Source: JANMEX01 sp031423755
GTDB lineage: Bacteria; Pseudomonadota; Alphaproteobacteria; Rhizobiales; Rhizobiaceae
DNA length: 13,422 nt
Assembly (NCBI GenBank): GCA_031423755.1
Contig: JANPGC010000302.1
Span: forward strand, 1-13,422
Direction: 5' to 3'
Of this stretch, positions 1 through 10,612 are shown piece by piece; the stretch's first letter is position 1, and each line of letters opens with the position of its first letter. The notes beneath the pieces are model-generated. The model worked only from the letters and a program-made list of their open reading frames with translations, did not search any database and was not told the origin of the DNA. A program made the translations under genes and the position numbers.

Positions 1-106
1 CCATGGCGCCACCAAGAATAATGAGCTTGTCATTGGTCTTGGCGAAATCCATGGTCACTTTCGGAGCTGCAACGGGATCCGCTGCGTAAGCGATGACCGT
101 CTGACC
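1..106. repeat. Inverted copy of rplJ interior (left arm), probable chimeric junction
   Basis: Bases 1-106 are the exact reverse complement of 297-402, which is internal rplJ coding sequence. If one mismatch (base 107, g for expected c) is allowed, the match runs on through ttgaac to 113 and then stops. This stretch therefore holds no gene of its own and is not the rplJ upstream region. The expected rplJ leader, ribosome binding site, ATG and first dozen or so codons are missing. The junction shares a short run (ttgaac) with the native sequence, which fits a microhomology-driven template switch. Inference: an amplification or assembly chimera at a contig end, rather than a real chromosomal arrangement. 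Confidence 0.9.
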
Positions 107-107
107 G

Positions 108-590
108 TTGAACGAAGTCTTTACGACGACGGGTTCCGTGGTGGTGGCTCACTATGCCGGTCTGACAGTGGCGCAGATGAACGATTATCGTTCAAAAATG
201 CGTGCAGCTGGCGGACATGTCAAAGTCGCGAAGAACCGTCTCGCCAAAATTGCTCTTCAGGGCACGGAGTCGGCGTCGATCACAGACCTGTTCAAGGGTC
301 AGACGGTCATCGCTTACGCAGCGGATCCCGTTGCAGCTCCGAAAGTGACCATGGATTTCGCCAAGACCAATGACAAGCTCATTATTCTTGGTGGCGCCAT
401 GGGATCGACAGGCCTGAATGCGGATGGTGTCAAGGCTCTTGCCTCGCTGCCTTCGCTGGACGAACTGCGCGGACGTTTGATTGGCATGATTTCGACGCCA
501 GCAAGCCGTATCGCACAGGTCATCAACGCGCCGGCGGCACAGCTTGCCCGCGTGTTCGGAGCCTATGCCCGGAAGGACGAGGCGGCATGA
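108..590 (+). CDS. rplJ: 50S ribosomal protein L10, 5'-truncated
   Basis: L10 anchors the L7/L12 dimers to 23S rRNA at the base of the ribosomal stalk, where translation GTPases bind. The visible 160 residues match the alphaproteobacterial family: the N-terminal rRNA-binding domain (GSVVVAHYAGLTVAQM, VKVAKNRLAK), the central domain (LIILGGAMGSTGLNADGVK, LPSLDELRGRLIGMI) and a C-terminal helix ending in RKDEAA that binds L12. Relatives are usually about 172 aa and start with MDRAEKREF-like residues ahead of the LNEVF seen here, so roughly 12 residues are lost. The TTG at 108 is an internal leucine codon and not a real start: it has no ribosome binding site, and the sequence before it is the inverted duplication. 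Gene end TGA at 588-590. In the cell L10 (with L12) normally represses its own mRNA through the upstream leader, which is absent here. Confidence 0.93.
   Translation: MNEVFTTTGSVVVAHYAGLTVAQMNDYRSKMRAAGGHVKVAKNRLAKIALQGTESASITDLFKGQTVIAYAADPVAAPKVTMDFAKTNDKLIILGGAMGSTGLNADGVKALASLPSLDELRGRLIGMISTPASRIAQVINAPAAQLARVFGAYARKDEAA
297..402. repeat. Right arm of the 106-bp inverted repeat, inside rplJ
   Basis: This is the native copy of the sequence repeated in inverted orientation at 1-106. It encodes an uninterrupted central part of ribosomal protein L10, so this arm is the original and the one at the window edge is the extra copy. The arms are separated by 190 nt and both contain NcoI-like CCATGG sites. 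Confidence 0.9.
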
Positions 591-626
591 GGTTGTTCCT
601 CGCTGCACATCACGATTCGAACCTTT

Positions 627-634
627 AAAGGAAG
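627..634 (+). promoter_or_regulatory. Ribosome binding site of rplL
   Basis: The purine-rich aaaggaag lies 5 nt before the ATG at 640. It fixes the rplL start and rules out the in-frame upstream extension that overlaps the end of rplJ. A strong site is expected because L12 is made in several copies per ribosome, more than L10. Confidence 0.7.
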
Positions 635-639
635 AAAAA

Positions 640-1014
640 ATGGCTGATCTTGCCAAGATTGTAGACGAACTGTCAGCACTGACCGTCATTCAGGCGGCTG
701 AACTGTCAAAGATGCTTGAAGAAAAGTGGGGCGTTTCGGCCGCTGCTCCGGTGGCTGCTGCCGCCGCTGGCGGCGCTGCTGTTGCTGCTGTCGTTGAAGA
801 AAAGACCGAGTTCGACGTTATCCTCACGGATGCCGGCCCGAACAAGATCAACGCGATCAAGGAAGTCCGTGCGATCACCGCTCTTGGCCTGAAAGAAGCC
901 AAGGACCTGGTCGAAGGCGCTCCGAAGGCCGTGAAGGAAGGTGTGTCGAAAGACGAAGCCGCCAAGCTCAAGGCCCAGCTGGAAGCAGCCGGCGCCAAGG
1001 TTGAGATCAAGTAA
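640..1014 (+). CDS. rplL: 50S ribosomal protein L7/L12
   Basis: This is the acidic, multi-copy stalk protein that recruits EF-Tu, EF-G, IF2 and RF3 to the ribosome and stimulates their GTP hydrolysis. The 124 residues have the usual length and layout. Residues 1-30 form the dimerising, L10-binding N-terminal domain (MADLAKIVDELSALTVIQAA). An Ala/Gly-rich flexible hinge covers about 35-55. A C-terminal factor-binding domain starts at EKTEFDVIL and contains NKINAIKEVRAITALGLKEAKDLVE and the closing AKLKAQLEAAGAKVEIK helix and strand. It follows rplJ by 49 nt with its own strong ribosome binding site. Its products, L10 and the EF-G/EF-Tu genes downstream act at one site on the ribosome. Identification is secure. 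Confidence 0.98.
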   Translation: MADLAKIVDELSALTVIQAAELSKMLEEKWGVSAAAPVAAAAAGGAAVAAVVEEKTEFDVILTDAGPNKINAIKEVRAITALGLKEAKDLVEGAPKAVKEGVSKDEAAKLKAQLEAAGAKVEIK

Positions 1015-1190
1015 CAAAGACCAGACCGGCGGTTTCATCGCCGCCGGTCCGGACTTGCATGCGTATCAAACCCATTTCCAAAGGGCAGGCAACTGCTCTT
1101 TGGAGACGGGTTTTCCCCGTTGAAAGCCGCTGAATATCCCAAGCGGTTCCATGATGTCAGCCCGTTTCGGGCATTTTACGAGGAGCGACG
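1015..1190 (+). promoter_or_regulatory. Structured rplL-rpoB intergenic region
   Basis: This 176-nt gap has four possible hairpins. (1) A perfect 9-bp stem, 1024-1032 with 1041-1049, 8-nt loop. (2) A 17-bp stem, 1071-1087 with 1094-1110, loop ggcaac, with two G-U pairs and one A-C mismatch. (3) A 5-bp stem, 1106-1110 with 1116-1120, whose left arm is the end of the right arm of hairpin 2, so the two cannot form fully together. (4) gcccg-ttt-cgggc at 1160-1172, directly before the rpoB ribosome binding site aggag at 1181-1185. None has a convincing U tract. In E. coli the equivalent gap holds a partial attenuator and an RNase III site that lower rpoB expression relative to rplL. A similar role here is inferred from position and structure only. 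I see no convincing promoter. Confidence 0.5.
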
Positions 1191-4100
1191 ATGGCTCAGA
1201 CCCTTTCGTTCAATGGTCGCCGCAGAATCCGCAAATTTTTCGGGAAAATCCCGGAAGTTGCGGAAATGCCGAACCTTATTGAGGTTCAGAAGGCGTCCTA
1301 TGACCAGTTCCTGATGGTCGACGAGCCGGAAGGCGGGCGCCTGGATGAGGGCCTGCAGGCCGTGTTCAAGTCAGTGTTCCCGATTTCTGATTTTTCGGGC
1401 GCGGCCATGCTGGAATTCGTCAAGTACGAATTTGAAGCGCCGAAGTTTGACGTTGACGAGTGCCGCCAGCGCGACCTGACTTACGCTGCGCCGCTCAAGG
1501 TGACGCTGCGCCTGATCGTGTTTGATGTGGATGCCGACACCGGTGCCAAGTCCATCAAGGACATCAAGGAGCAGGATGTCTACATGGGCGACATGCCGCT
1601 CATGACCGACAATGGCACCTTTATCGTCAACGGCACCGAGCGCGTCATCGTTTCGCAGATGCACCGTTCGCCGGGCGTGTTCTTCGATCATGACAAGGGC
1701 AAGAGCCATTCGTCAGGCAAGTTCCTGTTTGCCGCACGCGTTATTCCGTATCGCGGTTCGTGGCTCGACATTGAGTTTGACTCCAAGGACATCGTCCACG
1801 CCCGTATCGACCGTCGTCGCAAACTGCCGGTTTCGTCGCTGTTGATGGCACTCGGAATGGACGGCGAGGAAATCCTGTCGACGTTCTACAACAAGTTTTC
1901 CTACAACCGCGATGGCAAGCATTGGCGGATTCCTTACTCTGTCGAGCGCTACAAGGGCTTCAAGGCCGTTGTTGACATGATTGACGCCGACACTGGCGAA
2001 GTCGTGGTGGAAGCTGGCAAAAAGCTTACGGTTCGTACCTCCAAGCAGCTTGCCGACAAGGGCCTCAAGGCGATCCGCGCGACAGAAGAAGATCTGCTCG
2101 GCACCTATCTCGCCGAAGACATCGTCAACTATCAGACCGGCGAGATTTATCTCGAGGCTGGCGACGAGATTGATGAGAAGAAGTACAAGATCCTCACCGA
2201 TCTTGGCCTTGACGAGATTTCTGTGCTCGACATCGACCATGTCAACATCGGACCCTATATCCGCAACACGCTGACTGCGGACAAGAATGAGACCCGGCAG
2301 GATGCGCTGTTTGACATCTACCGCGTCATGCGCCCGGGCGAGCCACCGACACTGGATACGGCGGAAGCCATGTTCACGTCGCTGTTCTTTGATAGCGAGC
2401 GCTACGACCTGTCGGCTGTCGGCCGCGTCAAGATGAACATGCGTCTTGATCTCGACTGCCCGGACACACATCGTGTCCTGCGCAAGGACGATATCATTTC
2501 CGTGGTCAAGACGCTGGTGGAACTGCGCGACGGCAAGGGCGAAATTGACGACATCGACAATCTCGGCAATCGCCGTGTGCGTTCGGTCGGCGAATTGATG
2601 GAAAACCAGTACCGTGTTGGCTTGCTTCGCATGGAGCGCGCCATCAAGGAACGCATGTCGTCGATTGAAATCGACACAGTGATGCCGCAGGATTTGATCA
2701 ACGCCAAGCCGGCAGCCGCCGCAGTGCGTGAATTCTTTGGTTCTTCGCAGCTGTCGCAGTTCATGGATCAGACGAACCCGCTGTCGGAAATCACCCACAA
2801 GCGCCGCCTGTCGGCACTTGGACCTGGTGGTCTGACCCGCGAGCGCGCCGGCTTTGAAGTGCGCGACGTGCATCCGACCCACTATGGCCGCATCTGCCCG
2901 ATCGAAACGCCGGAAGGCCCGAACATCGGCCTGATCAACTCGTTGGCGACGTTTGCCCGCGTCAACAAGTACGGCTTCATCGAGTCGCCGTACCGCAAGA
3001 TCGTTGACGGCAAGCTCACCACCGACGTGGTCTATCTGTCGGCCATGGAAGAATCCAAGCACCATGTCGCGCAGGCCAACGCCGAGCTCGACAAGGATGG
3101 CAGCTTCGTCGACGAGTTCGTTATTTGCCGTTATGCGGGCGATGTCATCATGGCGCCGCGCGAAAACGTCGATCTGATGGACGTGTCGCCAAAGCAGATG
3201 GTCTCGGTTGCTGCCGCGCTCATTCCGTTCCTGGAAAACGACGACGCCAACCGCGCCCTGATGGGCTCGAACATGCAGCGTCAGGCCGTGCCTTTGGTGC
3301 GCGCTGAAGCGCCGTTTGTCGGCACCGGAATGGAGCCGATTGTCGCGCGTGATTCTGGCGCTGCCATCGTTGCCCGTCGCACCGGCATTGTCGATCAGGT
3401 TGACGCGACGCGTATCGTGCTTCGCGCAACCGAAGATCTCGATCCGGGCAAGTCCGGCGTTGATATCTACCGCCTGATGAAGTTCCAGCGTTCGAACCAG
3501 TCAACCTGCATCAACCAGCGTCCGCTGGTGCGTGTCGGCGACCGGATCGAAAAGGGCGACATCATTGCTGACGGTCCGTCCACGGACCTTGGCGATCTGG
3601 CGCTCGGCCGCAACGTGCTCGTCGCGTTCATGCCGTGGAACGGTTACAACTACGAGGACTCGATCCTTCTGTCCGAGCGCATCGTGCGTGATGACGTGTT
3701 CACGTCCATCCACATCGAAGAATTCGAAGTGATGGCGCGCGACACCAAGCTTGGGCCTGAAGAAATCACCCGCGACATCCCGAACGTTTCGGAAGAAGCG
3801 CTGAAGAACCTCGACGAAGCCGGCATTGTCTATATTGGTGCCGAAGTTCTGCCAGGCGATATTCTGGTCGGCAAGATCACGCCAAAGGGTGAAAGCCCGA
3901 TGACGCCGGAAGAGAAGCTTCTGCGTGCCATCTTTGGCGAAAAGGCTTCGGATGTCCGTGATACGTCCATGCGCATGCCGCCCGGGACTTACGGCACTGT
4001 CGTTGAAGTGCGCGTGTTCAACCGCCACGGCGTCGAAAAAGACGAGCGTGCGATGGCCATCGAACGCGAGGAAATCGAACGTCTTGCCAAGGACCGTGAC

Positions 4101-5327
4101 GACGAGCAGGCAATTCTCGACCGCAACGTCTATGGCCGCCTCGTTGACATGCTCAACGGCAAGGAAGTCGTTTCCGGGCCCAAGAGCTTCAAGAAGGGTG
4201 GCAAGCTGTCGCCTGAAGTGATGGCTGAATATCCGCGCTCGCAGTGGTGGCAGTTTGCGACCGACGACGAGAAGCTGCAGGGCGAAATTGAAGCCTTGCG
4301 CGGCCAGTATGATGACTCGAAGAAGCGCCTTGAACAGCGTTTCATGGACAAGGTCGAAAAGGTGCAGCGCGGCGATGAAATGCCGCCCGGCGTCATGAAG
4401 ATGGTCAAGGTCTTTGTTGCTGTGAAGCGCAAGATCCAGCCAGGCGACAAGATGGCCGGCCGTCATGGCAACAAGGGCGTGGTCTCCAAGATCGTGCCGG
4501 TGGAAGACATGCCATTCCTTGAGAACGGCGAGCATGTCGACATCGTGCTCAATCCGCTGGGCGTGCCTTCGCGCATGAACGTCGGACAGATCCTTGAAAC
4601 CCATCTTGGCTGGGCATGCGCAGGCATGGGCCTCAAGATTGGTGAAATGATCGACGCCTACAAGAAGAACGCTGACATCAAGCCGCTTCGTGCGACCCTT
4701 GAAAGCGTCTTTCCGGACAATGACCGCAACGAGCCGGTTCGGCGCTACGACGACGCATCAGTGCTGCGTCTTGCCGAACAGACGCGCCGCGGCGTGTCGA
4801 TTGCAACGCCGGTGTTCGATGGCGCCAAGGAACTTGACGTTGACATCATGCTTGAAAAGGCAGGGCTGTCGAAGACCGGACAGGTAACGCTCTTTGACGG
4901 GCGCACCGGCGAGGAATTCGACCGCAAGGTGACCGTGGGCTACATCTACATGCTCAAGCTTCACCATCTGGTCGACGACAAGATCCATGCGCGTTCGATC
5001 GGGCCTTACTCGCTCGTTACCCAGCAACCACTGGGCGGCAAGGCGCAGTTTGGCGGCCAGCGTTTCGGCGAAATGGAAGTCTGGGCGCTCGAAGCTTACG
5101 GCGCAGCCTACACGCTGCAGGAAATGCTCACCGTCAAGTCGGATGACGTGGCGGGCCGCACGAAAGTGTACGAAGCCATTGTTCGCGGCGACGATACGTT
5201 TGAAGCGGGCATTCCGGAAAGCTTCAACGTTCTGGTCAAGGAAATGCGTTCTCTCGGCCTCAATGTCGAGCTGGAAGCAGCGCCTTTGCCGAATGAGCAA
5301 GTCCAGCTGCCCGACGCGGCAGAATAG
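1191..5327 (+). CDS. rpoB: DNA-directed RNA polymerase subunit beta
   Basis: Second-largest subunit of RNA polymerase, forming one pincer and part of the active centre; it is the rifampicin target. The 1378 residues match the length in Hyphomicrobiales. The start is supported by aggag at 1181-1185 and the family N-terminus MAQTLSFNGRRRIRKFFGK. Seen in order: protrusion/lobe; insertion SI1 (about 263-350) with two similar TGE-x(4)-EAG units; the rifampicin pocket FFGSSQLSQFMDQ (about 515-527) followed by TNPLSEITHKRRLSALG; the fork NRALMGSNMQRQAVPLV; MPWNGYNYEDSILLSER; a coiled-coil insertion (SI2-like); KIQPGDKMAGRHGNKG (about 1085) lining the active site; and the C-terminal clamp GGKAQFGGQRFGEMEVWALE. 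Asp526, His536 and Ser541 (E. coli 516, 526, 531) are unmutated, so rifampicin sensitivity is predicted. Two TAG stops are adjacent (5325-5330). It is followed 151 nt later by its partner rpoC. Confidence 0.99.
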   Translation: MAQTLSFNGRRRIRKFFGKIPEVAEMPNLIEVQKASYDQFLMVDEPEGGRLDEGLQAVFKSVFPISDFSGAAMLEFVKYEFEAPKFDVDECRQRDLTYAAPLKVTLRLIVFDVDADTGAKSIKDIKEQDVYMGDMPLMTDNGTFIVNGTERVIVSQMHRSPGVFFDHDKGKSHSSGKFLFAARVIPYRGSWLDIEFDSKDIVHARIDRRRKLPVSSLLMALGMDGEEILSTFYNKFSYNRDGKHWRIPYSVERYKGFKAVVDMIDADTGEVVVEAGKKLTVRTSKQLADKGLKAIRATEEDLLGTYLAEDIVNYQTGEIYLEAGDEIDEKKYKILTDLGLDEISVLDIDHVNIGPYIRNTLTADKNETRQDALFDIYRVMRPGEPPTLDTAEAMFTSLFFDSERYDLSAVGRVKMNMRLDLDCPDTHRVLRKDDIISVVKTLVELRDGKGEIDDIDNLGNRRVRSVGELMENQYRVGLLRMERAIKERMSSIEIDTVMPQDLINAKPAAAAVREFFGSSQLSQFMDQTNPLSEITHKRRLSALGPGGLTRERAGFEVRDVHPTHYGRICPIETPEGPNIGLINSLATFARVNKYGFIESPYRKIVDGKLTTDVVYLSAMEESKHHVAQANAELDKDGSFVDEFVICRYAGDVIMAPRENVDLMDVSPKQMVSVAAALIPFLENDDANRALMGSNMQRQAVPLVRAEAPFVGTGMEPIVARDSGAAIVARRTGIVDQVDATRIVLRATEDLDPGKSGVDIYRLMKFQRSNQSTCINQRPLVRVGDRIEKGDIIADGPSTDLGDLALGRNVLVAFMPWNGYNYEDSILLSERIVRDDVFTSIHIEEFEVMARDTKLGPEEITRDIPNVSEEALKNLDEAGIVYIGAEVLPGDILVGKITPKGESPMTPEEKLLRAIFGEKASDVRDTSMRMPPGTYGTVVEVRVFNRHGVEKDERAMAIEREEIERLAKDRDDEQAILDRNVYGRLVDMLNGKEVVSGPKSFKKGGKLSPEVMAEYPRSQWWQFATDDEKLQGEIEALRGQYDDSKKRLEQRFMDKVEKVQRGDEMPPGVMKMVKVFVAVKRKIQPGDKMAGRHGNKGVVSKIVPVEDMPFLENGEHVDIVLNPLGVPSRMNVGQILETHLGWACAGMGLKIGEMIDAYKKNADIKPLRATLESVFPDNDRNEPVRRYDDASVLRLAEQTRRGVSIATPVFDGAKELDVDIMLEKAGLSKTGQVTLFDGRTGEEFDRKVTVGYIYMLKLHHLVDDKIHARSIGPYSLVTQQPLGGKAQFGGQRFGEMEVWALEAYGAAYTLQEMLTVKSDDVAGRTKVYEAIVRGDDTFEAGIPESFNVLVKEMRSLGLNVELEAAPLPNEQVQLPDAAE

Positions 5328-5478
5328 TAGCGGGGCAGGGCGGCGAGACGATATCGCCGCCCGCTCCAGTTCCGCATTTGGCCGTGTTGTCGGTCCGCAG
5401 ACGTAATTTTAGCGCCTTGCCGAAATGGCTTCAGGCGTTTGATCTCGAAAAGGGCGCAAGCCCGAAAAGGAGAACTCC
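5328..5478 (+). promoter_or_regulatory. rpoB-rpoC intergenic spacer with two hairpins
   Basis: The 151-nt spacer holds a perfect 9-bp GC-rich stem (5338-5346 with 5354-5362, loop gacgata) starting 11 nt after the rpoB stop and lacking a U tract. A 4-bp stem with a GCAA tetraloop (gggc-gcaa-gccc, 5452-5463) follows just before the rpoC ribosome binding site aaggag (5467-5472, 6 nt from the ATG). I infer mRNA-stabilising or translation-tuning elements rather than a terminator. No convincing promoter is visible, and rpoC is presumably cotranscribed with rpoB. Confidence 0.4.
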
Positions 5479-9674
<4,196 letters not shown>

Positions 9675-9692
9675 CCGGCACTGCGTCCGATC

Positions 9693-9724
9693 AAAGGCCG
9701 CGCAGGAAACTGCGCGGCCTTTTT
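9693..9724 (+). terminator. Rho-independent terminator after rpoC
   Basis: A perfect 12-bp stem pairs aaaggccgcgca (9693-9704) with tgcgcggccttt (9711-9722) around the loop ggaaac. The 3' side runs into five consecutive T (9720-9724). It begins 19 nt after the rpoC stop. It should end the rplJ-rplL-rpoB-rpoC transcription unit and separate it from the str genes. Confidence 0.9.
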
Positions 9725-9952
9725 GATTCTCAATAGAATCAGGGGTTTGCATGGTGAGGATAAAGCTTTGATTCCGGAAAGAGGCGGAATCGCCCATCTT
9801 TCAACGGAGAATCGCGCCGGATTGCACGGCTGGTTGCGCTTCTGGTCACCTGCTTTCGACCCGAATTGGTCTGCCGCTGCCGGATAGTGCCCAAACCGCC
9901 TCGCAAAATGCGCTTCCGGGCCATTCGGCCTGAGAAAACAGCGGTTACGGGG
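9725..9952. other. Intergenic stretch without a recognisable gene
   Basis: These 228 nt between the terminator and the rpsL promoter hold no gene I can support. Two short inverted repeats are visible: gattct-caat-agaatc (9725-9740), directly after the terminator, and gattcc / ggaatc (9770-9775 and 9786-9791) around a 10-nt loop. Short open frames on both strands lack ribosome binding sites and resemble no family I know. No tRNA-like fold was seen. Confidence 0.5.
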
Positions 9953-9981
9953 TTGACGGGGCGGGGTGGCTTCTGTATTCC
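9953..9981 (+). promoter_or_regulatory. Probable housekeeping sigma promoter of the str operon
   Basis: TTGACG (9953-9958) is separated by exactly 17 nt from TATTCC (9976-9981). The next bases are C-rich (ccccacc), a GC-rich discriminator of the type seen at stringently controlled ribosomal promoters. The predicted start is near 9988, giving a leader of about 240 nt before rpsL. Position between a strong terminator and the first gene of a ribosomal protein operon supports the call. The -10 matches TATAAT at only four of six positions (the first four), which is common in alphaproteobacteria. Stringent control is inferred. Confidence 0.65.
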
Positions 9982-9987
9982 CCCCAC

Positions 9988-10229
9988 CAGTCAGAGCCTA
10001 TGTGAGGTTGGGTTTTTCGGAACGACACGTTCTGGAGTTCACCTCAAACAAGGTTCGATCCACGGGAATGCCATTGCTGGGTCATGAAACGCGCGAGCGT
10101 TTCCTCTGCGTATTTCGGGCGCGCCGCTCTTTGAGCGGGTCGGTAGCCCGATTTCGTGCATGGAATACAGGCTTGTGGAGCCAGGAATTCGCCTTTCGGG
10201 GCCCGAACGAGAGACAAGAGGAAGGTTTA
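9988..10229 (+). promoter_or_regulatory. Long structured 5' leader of rpsL
   Basis: Three foldable units lie between the predicted start and rpsL. (1) An outer 6-bp stem tgaggt / acctca (10003-10008 with 10041-10046) encloses a hairpin centred on gaacg-aca-cgttc (10020-10032), extendable by G-U pairs. (2) A perfect 7-bp stem with a GCGA tetraloop, gaaacgc-gcga-gcgtttc (10086-10103). (3) A two-tier hairpin with outer cgggc / gcccg (10116-10120 with 10146-10150) and inner ccgctc-ttt-gagcgg (10124-10138). The ribosome binding site follows as acaagaggaagg, ending a few bases before the ATG at 10230. A role in autogenous control by S12, S7 or EF-G is possible but not shown by the sequence. Confidence 0.45.
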
Positions 10230-10601
10230 ATGCCTACCGTAAACCAACTTATCCGCAAGCCGCGCACTGCGCCGGTCAAGCGTAACAAGGTTCCGGCGAT
10301 GCAGCAGTGCCCGCAAAAGCGTGGCGTTTGCACTCGCGTCTACACCACGACCCCGAAGAAGCCGAACTCGGCTCTCCGCAAGGTTGCCAAGGTGCGCCTC
10401 ACCAATGGTTTCGAGGTCATCGGCTACATTCCGGGTGAAGGCCACAACCTTCAGGAACATTCTGTCGTCATGATCCGTGGCGGCCGCGTCAAGGATTTGC
10501 CGGGTGTGCGTTATCACATCATCCGCGGCGTCCTCGATACACAGGGTGTCAAAAACCGCAAGCAGCGCCGTTCCAAGTACGGCGCGAAGCGTCCGAAGTA
10601 A
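10230..10601 (+). CDS. rpsL: 30S ribosomal protein S12
   Basis: S12 sits at the decoding centre, where it controls tRNA selection accuracy; changes in it give streptomycin resistance or dependence. The 123 residues fit the bacterial family: MPTVNQLIRKPRTAP at the N-terminus, QCPQKRGVCTRVYTTTPKKP with the loop lysine Lys43, then GEGHNLQEHSVVMIRGGRVK and DLPGVRYH with Lys88, Asp89 (the residue methylthiolated in many bacteria) and Pro91, and a basic tail ending KYGAKRPK. The resistance positions Lys43, Lys88 and Pro91 are wild type, so streptomycin sensitivity is predicted at this target. The start is set by the purine-rich aagaggaagg just upstream and the family N-terminus; the frame stays open further upstream to 9966, but that is leader. 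It is the first gene of the str operon, 11 nt before rpsG. Confidence 0.98.
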   Translation: MPTVNQLIRKPRTAPVKRNKVPAMQQCPQKRGVCTRVYTTTPKKPNSALRKVAKVRLTNGFEVIGYIPGEGHNLQEHSVVMIRGGRVKDLPGVRYHIIRGVLDTQGVKNRKQRRSKYGAKRPK

Positions 10602-10612
10602 GAGGTCGAGAT

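Noticed and set aside
108..110. TTG at 108 as the genuine start of rplJ
   Set aside because: It corresponds to an internal leucine in the L10 family, has no ribosome binding site, and the preceding bases are an inverted copy of rplJ itself.
1..402. Long inverted repeat as a transposon end or cruciform regulatory element
   Set aside because: Both arms are rplJ coding sequence, there is no transposase and no target duplication, and one arm simply copies the other.
544..639. N-terminal extension of rplL overlapping rplJ
   Set aside because: L12 begins MADLAKIVDEL at 640 with aaaggaag just upstream; the extra residues are out-of-frame rplJ and spacer sequence.
1160..1180. gcccg-ttt-cgggc followed by attttacg as an intrinsic terminator before rpoB
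   Set aside because: The stem is only 5 bp and the T run is interrupted; a terminator here would cut off rpoB, which has no visible promoter of its own downstream of it.
9739..10087. Small open frames between rpoC and rpsL on either strand (9739-9987 minus, 9866-10087 plus)
   Set aside because: No ribosome binding site, no resemblance to known families, one covers the promoter and the other runs into the leader.
9966..10229. N-terminal extension of rpsL to an upstream ATG
   Set aside because: S12 starts MPTVNQL in the family, the internal ATG has its own ribosome binding site, and the extension lies over structured leader RNA with the promoter -10 inside it.
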